From assembly GCF_963924675.1 (NCBI RefSeq), contig NC_089225.1, positions 106,778,313-106,842,312 on the forward strand: a DNA stretch of 64,000 nt. Reading direction: 5' to 3'. The notes under the pieces were generated by a model. That model ran no database searches. It was not told the origin of the DNA and was given only the letters and a program-made list of their open reading frames with translations. Source of the DNA: Phocoena phocoena. Taxonomy: Eukaryota; Chordata; Mammalia; Artiodactyla; Phocoenidae. Shown here one piece after another: positions 10,326 through 49,049 of this stretch. The position numbers and the translations under genes were made by a program. Every line of letters starts with the position of its first letter. Positions within the stretch are counted from its first letter, which is position 1.

Positions 10326-13300
10326 GAAGCTGCTGTATTTTTCTATTTCTCTGTTAATTTCTTTGTAATAATTTGGTTGAAGTTTTGTTATTTGATGGGG
10401 GGCGGGAGCTTTTTTTAAGTTAGGAAATTGTCTAAGGCAGAAGTCACAAGACAGTAGCCTCTGCTGTGTTTAAAAATCTTCTGTATTTGTTGCCAACATT
10501 TGAAACTTGGGAGATTGCATGTAAAAAAGCTGGTTTTCTGGGTGAAGGATGGGGCGTGTTGTCCTCTCCAGTGTCCTGCATCCCTCCCGCCCACCTCTGC
10601 CACTCCTTTGCTTCTCTTCATCTGAATATGCCATTGCCTGGTCCTGGTCCAGGTGGCCAAGTGAGTTTGCAAGCCTCTGGTATAAAGGGTGGTTTACTCA
10701 TTATTTTTTCGTTACCTTCAGTATTTGCTGTGAATAGTTGAAGAGAGAAGGTCTTTCCTTACTGAGATTTGGGTTCTGCCTCCCAAATGTTAAACGGGAC
10801 TGAGACCCATCTTTGCTTCCTTGAGAATGGCTAAGATACGCCCCATCCTTTCTGGAAATGTTGTTGCCGTCTTCTAGCAGACAGAAGAGTTAGGTAGCAG
10901 AAGGGATGGCTTTGGCAGTGGGTCTCTTCTCTAGGGACCCTTTACAAGGCACAAAGTTTGGGGTGGGCCTGTCTGAGGGCAGAATTAGGTCAGTGGTACC
11001 AGGAGCCATCGGTGAGGGGCCTCCAGTCAGGTCCCCGTGTGGGCTCTTCGGTGCTAATCTTTCTAATATGGCAGTGGTTGTGTTACTTCTGACTTGAATC
11101 AATAATTCCTAATATCTAATAAAACCAAACAGTACCTAATTGCCGGCTAATTGGAAACGGAATGGATCTTTCCCTTTATTCTCATAAAAGTGTTCCTTGA
11201 AGGGACCCTTGGGAGCAAGGCATCTGGTTAAATGACAGGACCTCTGGAATCGTCCGGCCTAAAGTCCCTCAGTCCTGCCCTGGGTGACGTCTCCACAACC
11301 CTATTGGCTGGGATTGGAAAACATGTAGCTGGAAAGTGTAAGTAGATATTTAAAAAGAGGATTTTTTTTTTAAGAGATAGCATTTAACTTGGTATTTATT
11401 AGGGTGTGTCTCTGCACACGCGAATGTTTAATGAGATAAAATGGCCTTAACTGAGTCTCAGAGAACCCTTTATACTACGTGCGTCACAGTTTCCTCTCAA
11501 AATATTTGTTTACAAGACCTTCTGCACAAGAATCCCTTGGTTATCAAACCAAAGCTTAAGGCAAAGCTGCAAGGGGGTCAAGGGCTGAGGTCCCTACACC
11601 TGTGGTCTAAACAAGCCCCTCTTACCGGGGGCAGACCACCTAGGACCCCACCTCCCTGGGGAAGGTTGACAGTGGCCACGTTAACCTGAAAGCAGTCTAT
11701 ACTTCAGAGTGTAGCAGATCCATGCTGCAGGGCTGTCCCTGTGGTCGGGCTGCACTTTGTCCTGTTTGGGTGGCAAACACAGCCAGCACACTAGAGGAGC
11801 CACAGTACAGGAGTTATTTTGTACCCAGATGACCCCCTTCTGACCTGGTTTTGTGTGTAAGTGGATCAAGGATTGGGACAGACGAGGAAGTTGGCCTGGG
11901 CAGCCTGCCATATGCTGACACGTGGAAAGTTCAAGGGTAAATGGAGAAGGCAGGGGTGATGCCCAGGACCCCACACGTATCCCTCTGATGCCTTTGGCCC
12001 CTGGGCCAGAGCCCTCTGGTTGCCTTCTATTTGAGGCTGCCTAGTACGGAGCAGAAACAGAGACTACCCCATTGGGCCATGCTGTGGTTCACAGGGATCT
12101 TGGAATTCGACTCCAAGGGACCGTGGTGTGCGACTGGGCTCTAGGGCTGCTGTGGGTCCAGGGCTCTGGCAAGAGAGAGAATCTTGTCTGGCTTCCTCCC
12201 TGAGCTGCTCAGCTCCAGCCAGGGCTCCTGCTGAAGTGCAGACAGTGAATTTCAGAGACCCTCAGGCAGAAATGCAGATTTTCAGTCTCAAGTCCTGCTT
12301 GTTGCTGTCCTGCTCTGCACTTATACGGAGTAATTAGGCGCTTAGCTTAGTCCTTGGAGCCAAGCCCTCAGAATGAGACCTGGCTGCAGAAACTGGGTCT
12401 CTGTCTTGTCACATGAGTTCTTTCTCTCTCTCACTGGTTAACAAGGTCTTCTCAGAGCAGGGTGTTGCCTCAGATCATTACCCTAACCCCAGAATGCCTT
12501 CACCCTGACCTCCCTCCCCTCCCCCATCCCAGGTGCATAGCCCTCTCCAGAACTCCTAGCTGCGAGGGCAGCCACTCCCAGCCCCTTGATCCCTGACAGA
12601 GGTGGGTCTCACTTTCAGATTCTGCCCCCTGATCTGGTCTGGCCCCGTATGTGCCACCAGCAAAGAGCAGCCATGATTGTGAAGCAGGCCAAGGGGCCAG
12701 GCCTGAATAGGAGGGCAGAGGGCCTGAGACCTCGGGGTGAATCTAGACCAGCCCTGTCTCAGAAGAACCTACCAGGCACATAGGTAGCTTTAAATTTTCT
12801 AGTAGCCACATTAGAAAAAAAAAATCAAAAGAAACAGGTGAAATTAATTTTATTAACATTTTATTTAGCCCAGTATGTCCAAAATAGTATCATTTCAACT
12901 GTAAATATAAAAAAAAAATTTTAATGAGGCATTTTGCGTCTCTGAAACCCTGTGAGAATTTTACACTTACAGCCAATTCAGAAATTAAATTTTTATCCAA
13001 TATACTTAATCTGTATTTAGATTTCATTAACTTTATAGTTGAAAAAATAGATTCACATCCTCAGTTGTTCCAAAGATACTTAAAAAGTTTTCCAATGACT
13101 GAATTGGGTACCAGTCTTTAAATTTCAATAAAATACAATTTTAATTTAAAATCAGTTCCTGGGTTGCACTAGCCACATTTCAAGTGGCCACCTGGGTCTA
13201 GAAGCCACTAGATAGGACAGCCAGAGTGCAGGAGGTCTCGCTTGAGGGTTCATTGTGGCTCCTCCCACCCCTGGCCACTTGCCCTGAGCTGGTTGGTCAT

Positions 13301-13985
13301 CATAGACCCTCCCCCCACCCCCAGCCACCCCTCCCCCAGCGAGGGAACAGTGGCTTCCAGCATCACTTCATCGGGGCAGACTTCCGGTTGCCCATGATAG
13401 GCGTTGCCCTCCTGGACACTGTCCTTAGAGGGAAGAGAGCCCAGCGTCTCTGATGGCTTCCCGGGTTCTTTCGTGCCTCAGTCCATCCAAAACAATTACA
13501 GCCCCAGCCGGGCGTTTCCCTCCAGCCAAGCACATACCTACGGGAGGCCCGAGTCACCGTCTGCGTTTCACGTTTCTGCTGCCTGAATAAACGCTTTTAC
13601 TCTAAAAGCACGTGGCCGGCGTGCTGTACAGGAAGCAACCACTAGCCTCGTGGCCAGTTTTATTCCGCGCTGTTCTATGCCAAGCCCTTGATTAGAGCAC
13701 CTCCCGTCACAAGCTGCGCCAGGTAGATGGACCAGCCCCCTCTACAGCAGGGCTCAGGTGACCCCAGGGCTGCTGTGCAACGGGGATTTGATCCCTGGTG
13801 TCCTGGCACCGACACCGCCCTTTCCACCTTATCACTGTGCAGCTCAAAAAGCAGTCGAGCCCAGTCCTTGACAGGAGACCGAGCCCTCCTAAGACCCAGG
13901 ATTTAAATGCCAGAAGGCTCGCGGGTTGAGGGGACGGGGGTGGGTAGCGGTGGGTGGCCATAGAGCGCTCGCCCCTTCCCATGTG
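10326..13985. other. Intergenic, mostly unrecognised
   Basis: Apart from an old interspersed element at about 12775-13215, I see no gene-like structure here. The short frames have no family resemblance or splice context. Confidence 0.5.
12775..13215. mobile_element. Old interspersed repeat, probably a DNA-transposon relic
   Basis: AT-rich, with TAGCCACATTAGAAAAA at the left and GCCACATTTCAAGTGGCCA and AGATAGGACAGC at the right. This resembles a common mammalian non-autonomous element whose ends read GGCTAGTGGCTAC...GGACAG. I cannot name the family with certainty. Confidence 0.45.
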
Positions 13986-14010
13986 CTCTGCCTTCTGGGG
14001 AACTCTGTGA

Positions 14011-14024
14011 CCACTAGAGGGCGC
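14011..14024 (+). promoter_or_regulatory. CTCF-consensus site
   Basis: CCACTAGAGGGCGC matches the degenerate CTCF core CCASYAGRKGGCRS at all 14 positions. It sits in a small CpG-rich patch 3.8 kb before the PSMD1 start. Confidence 0.6.
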
Positions 14025-15699
14025 CGCGCGGGCCAGGGAGGTGCTTCGGCGAAGCTTCGGACTGAATCCTGCTCAAGGTGGGCACATCCGCAAAGAAAAA
14101 TCAGGCTCACGGTTTCCTCCCGTCACCCTGACAGAGGTCCCCGCCTAGCCCGTAACTGTGTGAGCCCACAGCTGACCTCGTTTGGGTTTTGAGATCTTTT
14201 GTGTTATTCCTGTATTTGGAAGGAGATAGTTGTTTATGAACAGAGCACTGGGTAAGAATTCTTTCTGTGGTTTTACTGTGTCCTAAGTGTCCTCTAAAAA
14301 GAGCACATTTTAGAGTCTTGGAGAGGGCAGGGGTTTCTGAGACACTGGTCTGAGTTCTAGCCTTGTGCCAATAACTAACTGACCCTGTGTTGATCCATTC
14401 ATCCAACAAATATTTATTGAGCACCAACTGTGTGCCTGACCCTGTACTAGTTACTCTAGGGGACACAGAGATGAATAAGATGTGGCTATGCCCTTGAGTA
14501 GTTCCTTGTCCAGTTGGGACATAGGCAAGAAGACATGATTATAGCTGTGTGGGTAAAGGCTGTAACGGGACACATGGTGGGGTGGTCAAGGAAGGCTTCC
14601 TGGAGGAGGTGCTGGGGATGAGGTGGAGAGGCCTTGAAGACAGAGCAGAGAGCAGGTACTGAGGTCAGAGACAAGGTACCATGCCCGCACAGCCTTTTTG
14701 GGAATCGGAGCAGTTCAGGATGGCCAGAGTGTGGCACACAGGGCAGAGGGGTGGGACATAAAGATGGAGGGTAAGCAGGGTTGGATGAAAGTCCTGGAGA
14801 AGCTTGGAGGAGACAAGCTTCCTTGTTTTGGGTAGTGCTCCAGGCTAGCTGTGAAGAATGGCCTGGAGAATTGTGCCATGGTGAGCAGGAAGTCAAGGCT
14901 GTTGGGAACTGTTGTGGCCAGGAAAGAAGAGGGGGAGATGACTACTGGGTGATGGAGTGAGATGGGAGGCTGGGCTGGTGTGAGAGAGATTAGGGAGGAC
15001 CATATCTGGTGCAGACCAGGTGGGGGGGACAGAACAGTCAATGGTGCCCTCTACCCACCCTCTCCCTGGGGGCCTTGCTTCAGTAGCTGATGGATGCCCT
15101 TCATCACACTGGGATCAAGGCAAGAGACATACATGCAGCGGGGGTGGGGGGGGCCCCAATGTATGCAGCTTTGAGGTCGTTGAATTAAGGAGCATCAAGC
15201 AGAGATGCCTGGTAGGTGTGTGAGTCTGATGCTCTGGAGAGAGGGCAGGGCTGCAGGGGTACATTTTAGGGCCACCACCTTGTCCATAGCAATCCGAGGC
15301 ATTGCACTCCCACAGGGAGAACGGGGAGTGAGAAGAAGCCTGTGCACAGAAACAGGGAAGAACAAAGCAGAAGAATAGAGCCCAAGATGGGAACTCAGGG
15401 TTTCAAGGAGCAGAGGCCGTGGTCAGAGTTGAATTTTGAAAAAGATTGCTCTGGCTAAAGAGTGCAGAATGGAATGGAGAGGGAGAAGCCAGAGGCCTGG
15501 GACAGCAGAATGTCCGAGAAGAGAGAGACCGCTCAGAGGGCTCCCGTGGGGCTCAGATGAGACTGTGGCGATTACAAGCTCAGCGTCCCAGCCAGAGACA
15601 GAATCGTCCTTCCATGGAGAATGTCTTCTTTTTGAAGAGCAGAGATGGCAGACTGGCCACCTCTCTGCTTTAAACCATTTAGAATTAGTTGCCAACATT

Positions 15700-15990
15700 T
15701 TTTTGGAGATATAATTGACATATAACATTGTATTTGTTTTAGGTGTACAGCCTAATGATTTGGTATCTGTGTATGCTGTGCACTGCTTATCACCATACGT
15801 TTAGTTAACATCCGTCACTGCACCAAGTTACAATTTTTTCTTGTGATCAGAACTTTTAAAATTTGCTCTCTTAGCAACTTTCCAATATACAACTGTAAGT
15901 CGTCATGCTGTACATTCATCCCCAGGACTGATTTATCCTATAAATGGAAGTTTGTACCTTTCCACCCCCTTCACCCATTTCACCCAACTT
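15700..15990 (-). mobile_element. L1M 3'-end fragment
   Basis: GGAGATATAATTGACATATA followed by the usual reverse-complement L1M 3'-end sequence. It is moderately diverged and the right border is uncertain. Confidence 0.65.
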
Positions 15991-16518
15991 GCCAACATGT
16001 AAAATTCCGAGGATTTCACACAAAATTCTGATTTCTGGCTTTTCTTGGAAAAATCAGAAGCTCTCACGACAGTAGCCCTGCATTTGGCACTGCAACACTG
16101 TTGGAGCTGAGTAGCCATTGCTCTCTTTAGATGGGGCATCACTCTTCATTCTGTCACAGTCACCACCACCCCCTACTGTGTCCCTGACACTAGTGTCAGT
16201 TGCCGTGCACCATCTGCTGAGCTGGTGTTTTCTTACACTCGGCCTGCTTCACTCATTCCCGTTACCTGTTAGCATTTGTGTCTGCTTCTTTTAGGAGTTT
16301 GGGGCGCACAAGTATCTTTATGTGAGGGATCAGCCAAAGTGCCTCTGTCAAATAATACTCCCATGTACTCAATCTGTTTCTTTTTCATGCACACCTCCGA
16401 GGTGAGTGTCTTTCAATCTGAGCTACAGGTTCTTGAAAAGTGTTTAATAATTATATTTAATATATTTTAACAACCATAGCCTAAGAATACTAATTTTAAA
16501 AAAATTCACACATGCCCT

Positions 16519-16653
16519 GGGACTTCCCTGGCGGTCCAGTGGTTAAGATTCCACACCTGCAAAGCAAGGGGGCGTGGGTTGGATCCCTGGTTGGGAAACT
16601 AAGATCTCACATGTCACGAAACTTGGCCACAAGAGTAAACAAAAAAAAAAAAG
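16519..16653 (+). mobile_element. Short CHR-type SINE
   Basis: GGGACTTCCCTGGCGGTCCA head and an A-rich tail. The direct repeat AATTCACACAT lies at 16503-16513 and 16654-16664. Confidence 0.9.
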
Positions 16654-17320
16654 AATTCACACATACGCTCAAGTGTGTCATAAACCAAATTTTATTTCAA
16701 CTGCAAAACATTGGCTTGTGCCACTGGGTTACATTGTTTCAAAAGGCCTCAGAAATAAGCTTTAGTAGGTCACTATCCAGTTGAAGAGTGGCTTGATAAG
16801 GCCAGTGGCTTTAAAATGCCACCATTTGTCACAAATCTTTGTCAAGGTTTTCTCAGTACTGACTATGGAAGTAAATTGTTTAGTAAAGCTGGTACAAGAC
16901 TGCAGATGGCTATCACAACAGGCGTTCCAAATTAGATACAATAAAAAACAGGAACCTGTCGCTACGGAGGGAGAGAGGAACTGGTCAGATGTAAGACAAG
17001 AACGGAAAATTTGTTTTTCCTTCAGAACACTTTTCACTGTATATCTTTTTATATTTCTGATTTTTAAACCATGTACAGTATTAACTATTCCAAATGTAAA
17101 TAAAAACCTTCATTGTTCAACTTTATTATAAACCAGTGCTTGCTTAGGGATTCATCGTGCTATGATTGTAAAGCATTTATGTTGGATTTCTTTGGAAGCT
17201 GGGCCCTGGTTTTTTTTAAAAAAAGGAAAATCACCCTTCTAAGAAAACGCTCTTTGCCCTACCGGGATCCCCAAAGGCTTGGCTGGGGCGCGGGGTGGGC
17301 GCTGCAGGGAGACTTCCCGA

Positions 17321-17334
17321 GCAGCAGGTGGCGC
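17321..17334 (+). promoter_or_regulatory. CTCF-like site at the PSMD1 promoter
   Basis: GCAGCAGGTGGCGC matches the CTCF core at 13 of 14 positions, in the same orientation as the site at 14011. Predicted from motif only. Confidence 0.5.
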
Positions 17335-17802
17335 TACGAGCCCCGCGAGCACCTCTCCTCAACCCGTTTTTCTCAGCAATGGCGGGTGACGGTGGAGGGG
17401 CGGGAGGGAGGCCTTTCTCTAGGGGTGGCTATTCTGAAGCCTGATCCCAGGTGCGGACGACGGTTCCCATTCCCGCGGGATCGCTGACCTCGAGGAGGAT
17501 TAGAGAACACCATGGAGCTCTCCGTGCACCCTCCCTCGCGAGGCGGGGAGGCAGTGGCGGCACGGAAGACACAGGCCTGGGGAGAATTCGCGCCAGGCGG
17601 CAGGCGGGACAGCGGGCAGCCCCGGGGCGGGCGGGGTCCTGGATGAGAAGCGAGCCGGTGGCCTGAAGAGGCGACTGACTGAACCGGTCACCAGGGGAGC
17701 CAGGCGGCGCGGCGGAGCGAGCGGCAGGGAGCTGACAGATAGACGGCGCGGCCGGGGCGGCGAGCGAGCGAGCGAGCGGGCGGGCTAGTACGGGGCGCAG
17801 CC

Positions 17803-44115
<26,313 letters not shown>

Positions 44116-44464
44116 GTAATAATTTCTAACTTCTGATTCTATTTATATTCCATTTCTATTTGTAGTTAGTAATTAAACAGAAACTAAATATCTGAGGAAG
44201 TATGTCTAGGTTCAGAGTGAGGACCATATAACATTAAAGGTAGTACTGTTCCTCTGAAAAAGAAGCCAGTATGTTTTGAGAGTCTGAGATGCTCTTTGAG
44301 AAGCAGTAGTCCTCTTCCCATGTATATTGGTAATTCAAAAGGGATGCTATCTCTCACACAGACTTGTAGAGTTCTTGAAGCTCTTTAATGAGAGTGAAAG
44401 GTATTAGGTTTTGTTTAAATGCAAAGGAGTGGAAAATGTGCAGATTTGGAGATGCCCTTGGCAT

Positions 44465-44710
44465 TATAGTATGGTTGTGATTTAGAGGACACACTCTGAA
44501 ACCAATCTGCCAGGATTGAATCTTGGCCCTGTCACTTACTAGCTGAGTGACTTTGGGCTTGTTACTTAGCGTCTTTGAACTTCGAATTCCTAAGGGTATA
44601 GTAATAGTACCTAAGACTGTTTTTTGACAGTTAAGTGAATTAATATGTCTAAAGCCCTTCGAACTGTATCTGGCACTAGTAAGTGCTATTCAAGTGTGTA
44701 TGAGTAGTGG
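44465..44710 (+). mobile_element. MIR element
   Basis: Forward MIR: GTCACTTACTAGCTGAGTGA, then GGCTTGTTACTTAGC, then AATTAATATGTCTAAAGCCC and the CTGGCACTAGTAAGTGCTA end. Confidence 0.8.
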
Positions 44711-46570
44711 CAGTTGCGATAGTTGTGGTAGATGAAGTAGTACTTCTTACAGTAGTTCTTCTCTCCAATTTCATGTACACTGTTTCTTTTCGCTAAGGTA
44801 CTTTATCTTAAAATGCAACATAGGAAAATAAAAAGTATTCCTTTCAGCTCGTTTTTGGGCACTGCTTATTAGAGTTTACTTGTGGTGAAATTACACAGTA
44901 AAATAAGTTCTGAAGGTGCATGTAAGATGAGTTTCATGTACTTTTCATCTTTGGTATAGATTGTATATATTTTTTCTCCAACGAATATTTACTCAACATC
45001 CACTGTGAACTGGTTAGAGGACCTTCTCTAAGATGCAAGATAGGAAATTAACCATTTACTGCAGGCACTAAATATTTTTTTCCTATTGTGGATAAAAATG
45101 TTGAATAAAACAGCAAAGCACACATCCATATAGCATGTTAATAGGTTTCTCCTTACACCAGTCAGTTTTGTTGAATGAGGTTGTTCAAAAAAATACTAAT
45201 CTTTACTGTATTACCTCTAACCTCATTTGTCTAACTTGTTCACAGAGAGACTAGAGAACTTTCACTAAATCCTAAAGTCATAGTATTTATACAGATCTAC
45301 TAGTCTGGTACCTCTAAAACAGATTATGTGGTTAATTGGTTATTATTGTTTTTAGTAAATTCATAGAAGTATCACGTGTTCATTGATTCCTTTTCTGAGA
45401 TCTGATAAAACCTATTTGTGTTAAGCCATCCACATTTTTTCAAAAGATCTACAGCAGGCTCCATAGTTTAAATTTCTTGAGTCCTGTCTCTTTTTGAACA
45501 CTGGAATATTTAGCCACGTACAGTCCTTTTGTATCTTTGCCATTTTCTGTTTTTGCTCAGATTTGTCAACAGTGGTTCTACAATTATATTCACAAGTTCT
45601 GTTTCAGGGAAGTGATTCATTTAGCTTAGAGACTTGAACTCATTTAAGGCACCCAGTCTCTTCACCTGTTTTGCATTTTGATCAGTCTTAACAACATTAC
45701 TTTCTATCTTTCTGGTCTAAAAAGCATTCTCCTGAAACAAAAGATGGAAGCAGAATAGAAGTTGAATAGTTCTGTTTCCTTCCTGTCATCTTTGGCATAT
45801 CGTTCTAGCCAACCTGTGATGCTAACCTTTCCTTAATTTTGTTCTAGAGTTTAGACACAATTGAAAACCAAAAACAAATGGTTTTATTATTGCTATTCGG
45901 GGAGGTTTTTTTTTAAATTCTTATTGGAAACCTAGGTGATTTGTATATGGAAAATATATTCTTCTAGGTGTGCCCTTAGTAACTATTGGCCTGTATAAAG
46001 AATCCTGCTCATCATGGTCTCTTCCTTTGTTTTATCTATTCATTGTCGGCTACTAACTGTTCCTGTTAGTCACTTTATATTTTATATCATATAAATCAGT
46101 CACCTAGTGTGTGTATTCTGCCACACAGGAAGTTGAGCTTTCCTGAAAACTGTTTTTCTTCCATTTTTAACCTGACAGTGCTTTGCTCTCTAATTATCAA
46201 AATTCATTTCTGCCCTTGTGTTTACTGTAGCTTACACATGTGCTCAGTTCCCAGTTTCAGCAGCAGATGTCTTCCATGAGCTGCTTTTAGGCTTTGCTAA
46301 GATCTCTACTACCTAGGATACTCAGATCCAGCTAATGAGTTGTTTTTGTGCTCATTATTTCTAAGGGACCATTCAGAGTTCTGTTGCTGTTGTTTTCTTT
46401 TTTCTTCATAATATGATTCTTATAAGAGGTAGAAACTGGAAAAGACTTTACAGGTAACTTTGTCTAAAACTTCATGGATGAAGAAAATTAAATGTTATCA
46501 GCTTGTCTAAGGAGTTGCAGTTAAAACCAAGTTCTCTAATTTTAGATTGTTGTCAATTCCCTGGAGTGAT

Positions 46571-46792
46571 TTGGTTTTTTTTTTTTGTTTTTTTTTTTTT
46601 TGCGGTATGCGGGCCTCTCACTGTTGTGGCCTCTCCCATTGCGGAGCACAGACTCTGGACGCGCAGGCTCAGCGGCCACGGCTCACGGGTCCAGCCGCTC
46701 CGCAACATGTGGGATCTTCCCGGACCGGGGCACGAACCCGTGTCCCCTGCATCAGCAGGCGGACTCTCAACCACTGCACCACCAGGGAAGCC
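46571..46792 (-). mobile_element. CHR-type SINE, young subtype
   Basis: A T-run, then GCGGTATGCGGGCCTCTCAC (reverse tail), ending CACCAGGGAAGCC. Duplications CTGGAGTGAT (46561-46570) and TTGGAGTGAT (46793-46802). Confidence 0.92.
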
Positions 46793-46849
46793 TTGGAGTG
46801 ATAACTTTTAAAGGTGAAAAAAACCTTAGAAATAAAACAGTATTCCCAT

Positions 46850-47060
46850 TTTTTTTTTTTTTTTTTTTGCGGTACACAGGCCTCTCACCGCTGTGGCTTC
46901 GCCCATTGCGGAGCACAGGCTCCGGACGCGCAGGCTCAGCGGCCATGGCTCACGGGCCCAGCCACTCCGCGGCACGTGGGATCTTCCCGTACCGGGGCAC
47001 GAACCCGTGTCCCCTGCATCGGCAGGCGGACTCTCAACCACTGCGCCACCAAGGGAAGCC
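46850..47060 (-). mobile_element. CHR-type SINE, young subtype
   Basis: Close in sequence to the copy 60 bp to its left and in the same orientation. A T-run leads and CACCAAGGGAAGCC ends it. CCCATTTTTTT-like duplications flank it. Confidence 0.9.
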
Positions 47061-47573
47061 CCCCATTTTTTTTGAAGAGAAGAAAATTGAATTCCAAAAT
47101 TGTTAACAAAACTTCCTGTTGTCATAGAGCTGAATGGTAGAACAGAAATTCAAAACAAGTCTCAGGATAGACCAATGCTTTCTCTACCGTGCCTTTCCTT
47201 CAGAGCACCTTCTTTCTGAGTGGCTGTGATAGAACGTTTTTATTCTCAAATTTCCTTATTAAGTTTAATATTTGGAAAGTTTCTGTACTGTATCCTAAGA
47301 ATTAGTAAATGTTTTCTGATGTGTCATCGGTTGCTTTCTTAGTGTGCTCCATTTTATCATTTCTTCCCTTTTAAATGTCACTTTTAAAATAACCACAGAC
47401 ATTTGGGCCCCTTGAATTGTGTTTTAAGGATTTATTTCTTCTTAATTTTTAAAACTTCTTTTAAAGTGTACTTATTGGACACAAATACTGAAAACATATC
47501 AGTAAACACATATTTGTACTTCAGCAACTAAGGTGAAATTGTCTTTGTAGGAAACTAAAAATTTTCATGTGTA

Positions 47574-47753
47574 GGGCTTCCCTGGTGGCGCAGTGGTTGA
47601 GAGTCCGCCTGCTGATGCAGGGGACACGGGTTCATGCCCCGGTCCGGGAAGATCCCACATGCCGTGGCCGCTGAGCCTGCGCGTCTGGAGCCTGTGCTCT
47701 GCAACGGGAGAGGCCACAACAGTGAGAGGCCCGCGTACTGCAAAAAAAAAAAA
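47574..47753 (+). mobile_element. CHR-type SINE, young subtype, internally shortened
   Basis: GGGCTTCCCTGGTGGCGCAG head and poly-A at 47742-47753. Duplications AATTTTCATGTGTA and GAATTTCATGTATA. It lacks about 25 bp after CATGCCG compared with its neighbours. Confidence 0.9.
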
Positions 47754-48194
47754 GAATTTCATGTATATTATCTCCTTTATTCTTAGGATAGTCCAGGGAG
47801 TTGTAGTGTTTTCACTGTTTCTTTCTACTGGTATTTGTGGGTTATATGTTCATAATCTGTGTGATAAAAATAGAAAATTAAATTGAAAAACATTCTTGCC
47901 AAGTTGAAATGAACCTAGTGTATTTTTAATCCAGTAGATAGGTGATTCGTGGGTCCATTGTTAATAGTCTAGTCAGCAGATTTATTGTCACAACTCTGTA
48001 CAGTACTGTGCTTGGCATTGACTGAAAACTCAGTTGGAATTGAACAGAATCTGAATTATTTCATCTTCACATTGGAAAGGAAAATGAAGAAAGAGGCTAA
48101 TAGAAGTATTAGTTTTTATATACTTGTTAAAATTAAGTTGCTATAATGGTGAACAAGGTGATGACCTGATATAGGCCTTTCTTAAAATTAGATA

Positions 48195-48399
48195 GGGCTT
48201 CCCTGGTGGCACAGTGGTTGAGAGTCCGCCTGCCGATGCAGGGGACACGGGTTTGTGCCCCAGTCCGGGAAGATCCCACATGCCGCGGAGCGGCTGGGCC
48301 CGTGAGCCGTGGCCACTGAGCCTGCGCGTCCGGAGCTTGTGCTCCACAACGGGAGAGGCTACAACAGTGAGAGGCCCACATACCGCAAAAAAAAAAAAA
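48195..48399 (+). mobile_element. CHR-type SINE, young subtype
   Basis: Perfect 11-bp duplications AAAATTAGATA at 48184-48194 and 48400-48410, and a pure A tail. Confidence 0.93.
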
Positions 48400-48836
48400 A
48401 AAATTAGATAATCTTTGATATCCGTGATCATCTTTGCTATGACTTAAGCTTACAATATAACACTAAATATTTCTCAGTTTATACATTAATTTACTTGCAG
48501 ATATGGATGGATCTCTCAAGATCAGTGGGAGATTCTTGGTGCAGATACTTTTTAGACCACAAAAAATGGTTTCTTGAATAGAAATATGTTGCATCATCAT
48601 AGATCCTTAGCATTTGAAGGAACCCTAGCAATCGAATAGTTACCACCAAATCTGTAAATTATCTTTACAATATCTCCATTCACAATTCTGTATCAATTTG
48701 ATACATATTCTCTGTGTGCTGTTTTCTGTTTCTGCCTCAGTGTTTGGATGCTGTAACTTCCTTTAGTTTTGTTTTTTTAATTCTTCCTTCTATCTGCATC
48801 TTTGTTTTCCCCTCGCATTCAATTAACAATAATAAT

Positions 48837-49049
48837 GGGGCTTCTCTGGTGGCGCAGTGGTTGAGAGTCCGCCTGCCGATGCAGGGGACACGGGTTCGTG
48901 CCCCGGTCCGGGAAGATCCCACATGCCACGGAGCGGCTGGGCCCATGAGCCATGGCCACTGAGCCTGCGCTTCCGGAGCCTGTGCTCTGCAGTGGGAGAG
49001 ACCACAACAGTGAGAGGCGCGCGTACCGCAAGAAATAAATAAATAAATA
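48837..49049 (+). mobile_element. CHR-type SINE, young subtype
   Basis: GGGGCTTCTCTGGTGGCGCA head and a CCGCAAGAAATAAATAAATA tail. Confidence 0.9.

Larger units (their letters stand above)
14025..17300. other. Intergenic region upstream of PSMD1
   Basis: It contains an L2/MIR-like fragment at about 14385-14475, an L1 fragment at 15700-15990, a SINE at 16519-16653 and a transcript-3'-end-like segment at 16780-17110. No protein gene is recognised. Confidence 0.55.

Noticed and set aside
17113..17487. Plus-strand frame of 124 codons before PSMD1
   Set aside because: It crosses from AT-rich DNA into the CpG island, has no family resemblance and no splice logic; a chance frame.
17643..17666. Seven-codon upstream frame before the PSMD1 start
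   Set aside because: The transcription start is unknown, so it may lie outside the mRNA; very short and unsupported.
46503..47140. Open frames of 84-173 codons with repeated CGPLTVVASP / GIFPDRGTNPCPLHRQADSQ peptides
   Set aside because: They are translations of CHR SINEs. The same peptides recur at 5949, 28453, 47555, 48141, 48737, 51446 and 61796 wherever a SINE lies.
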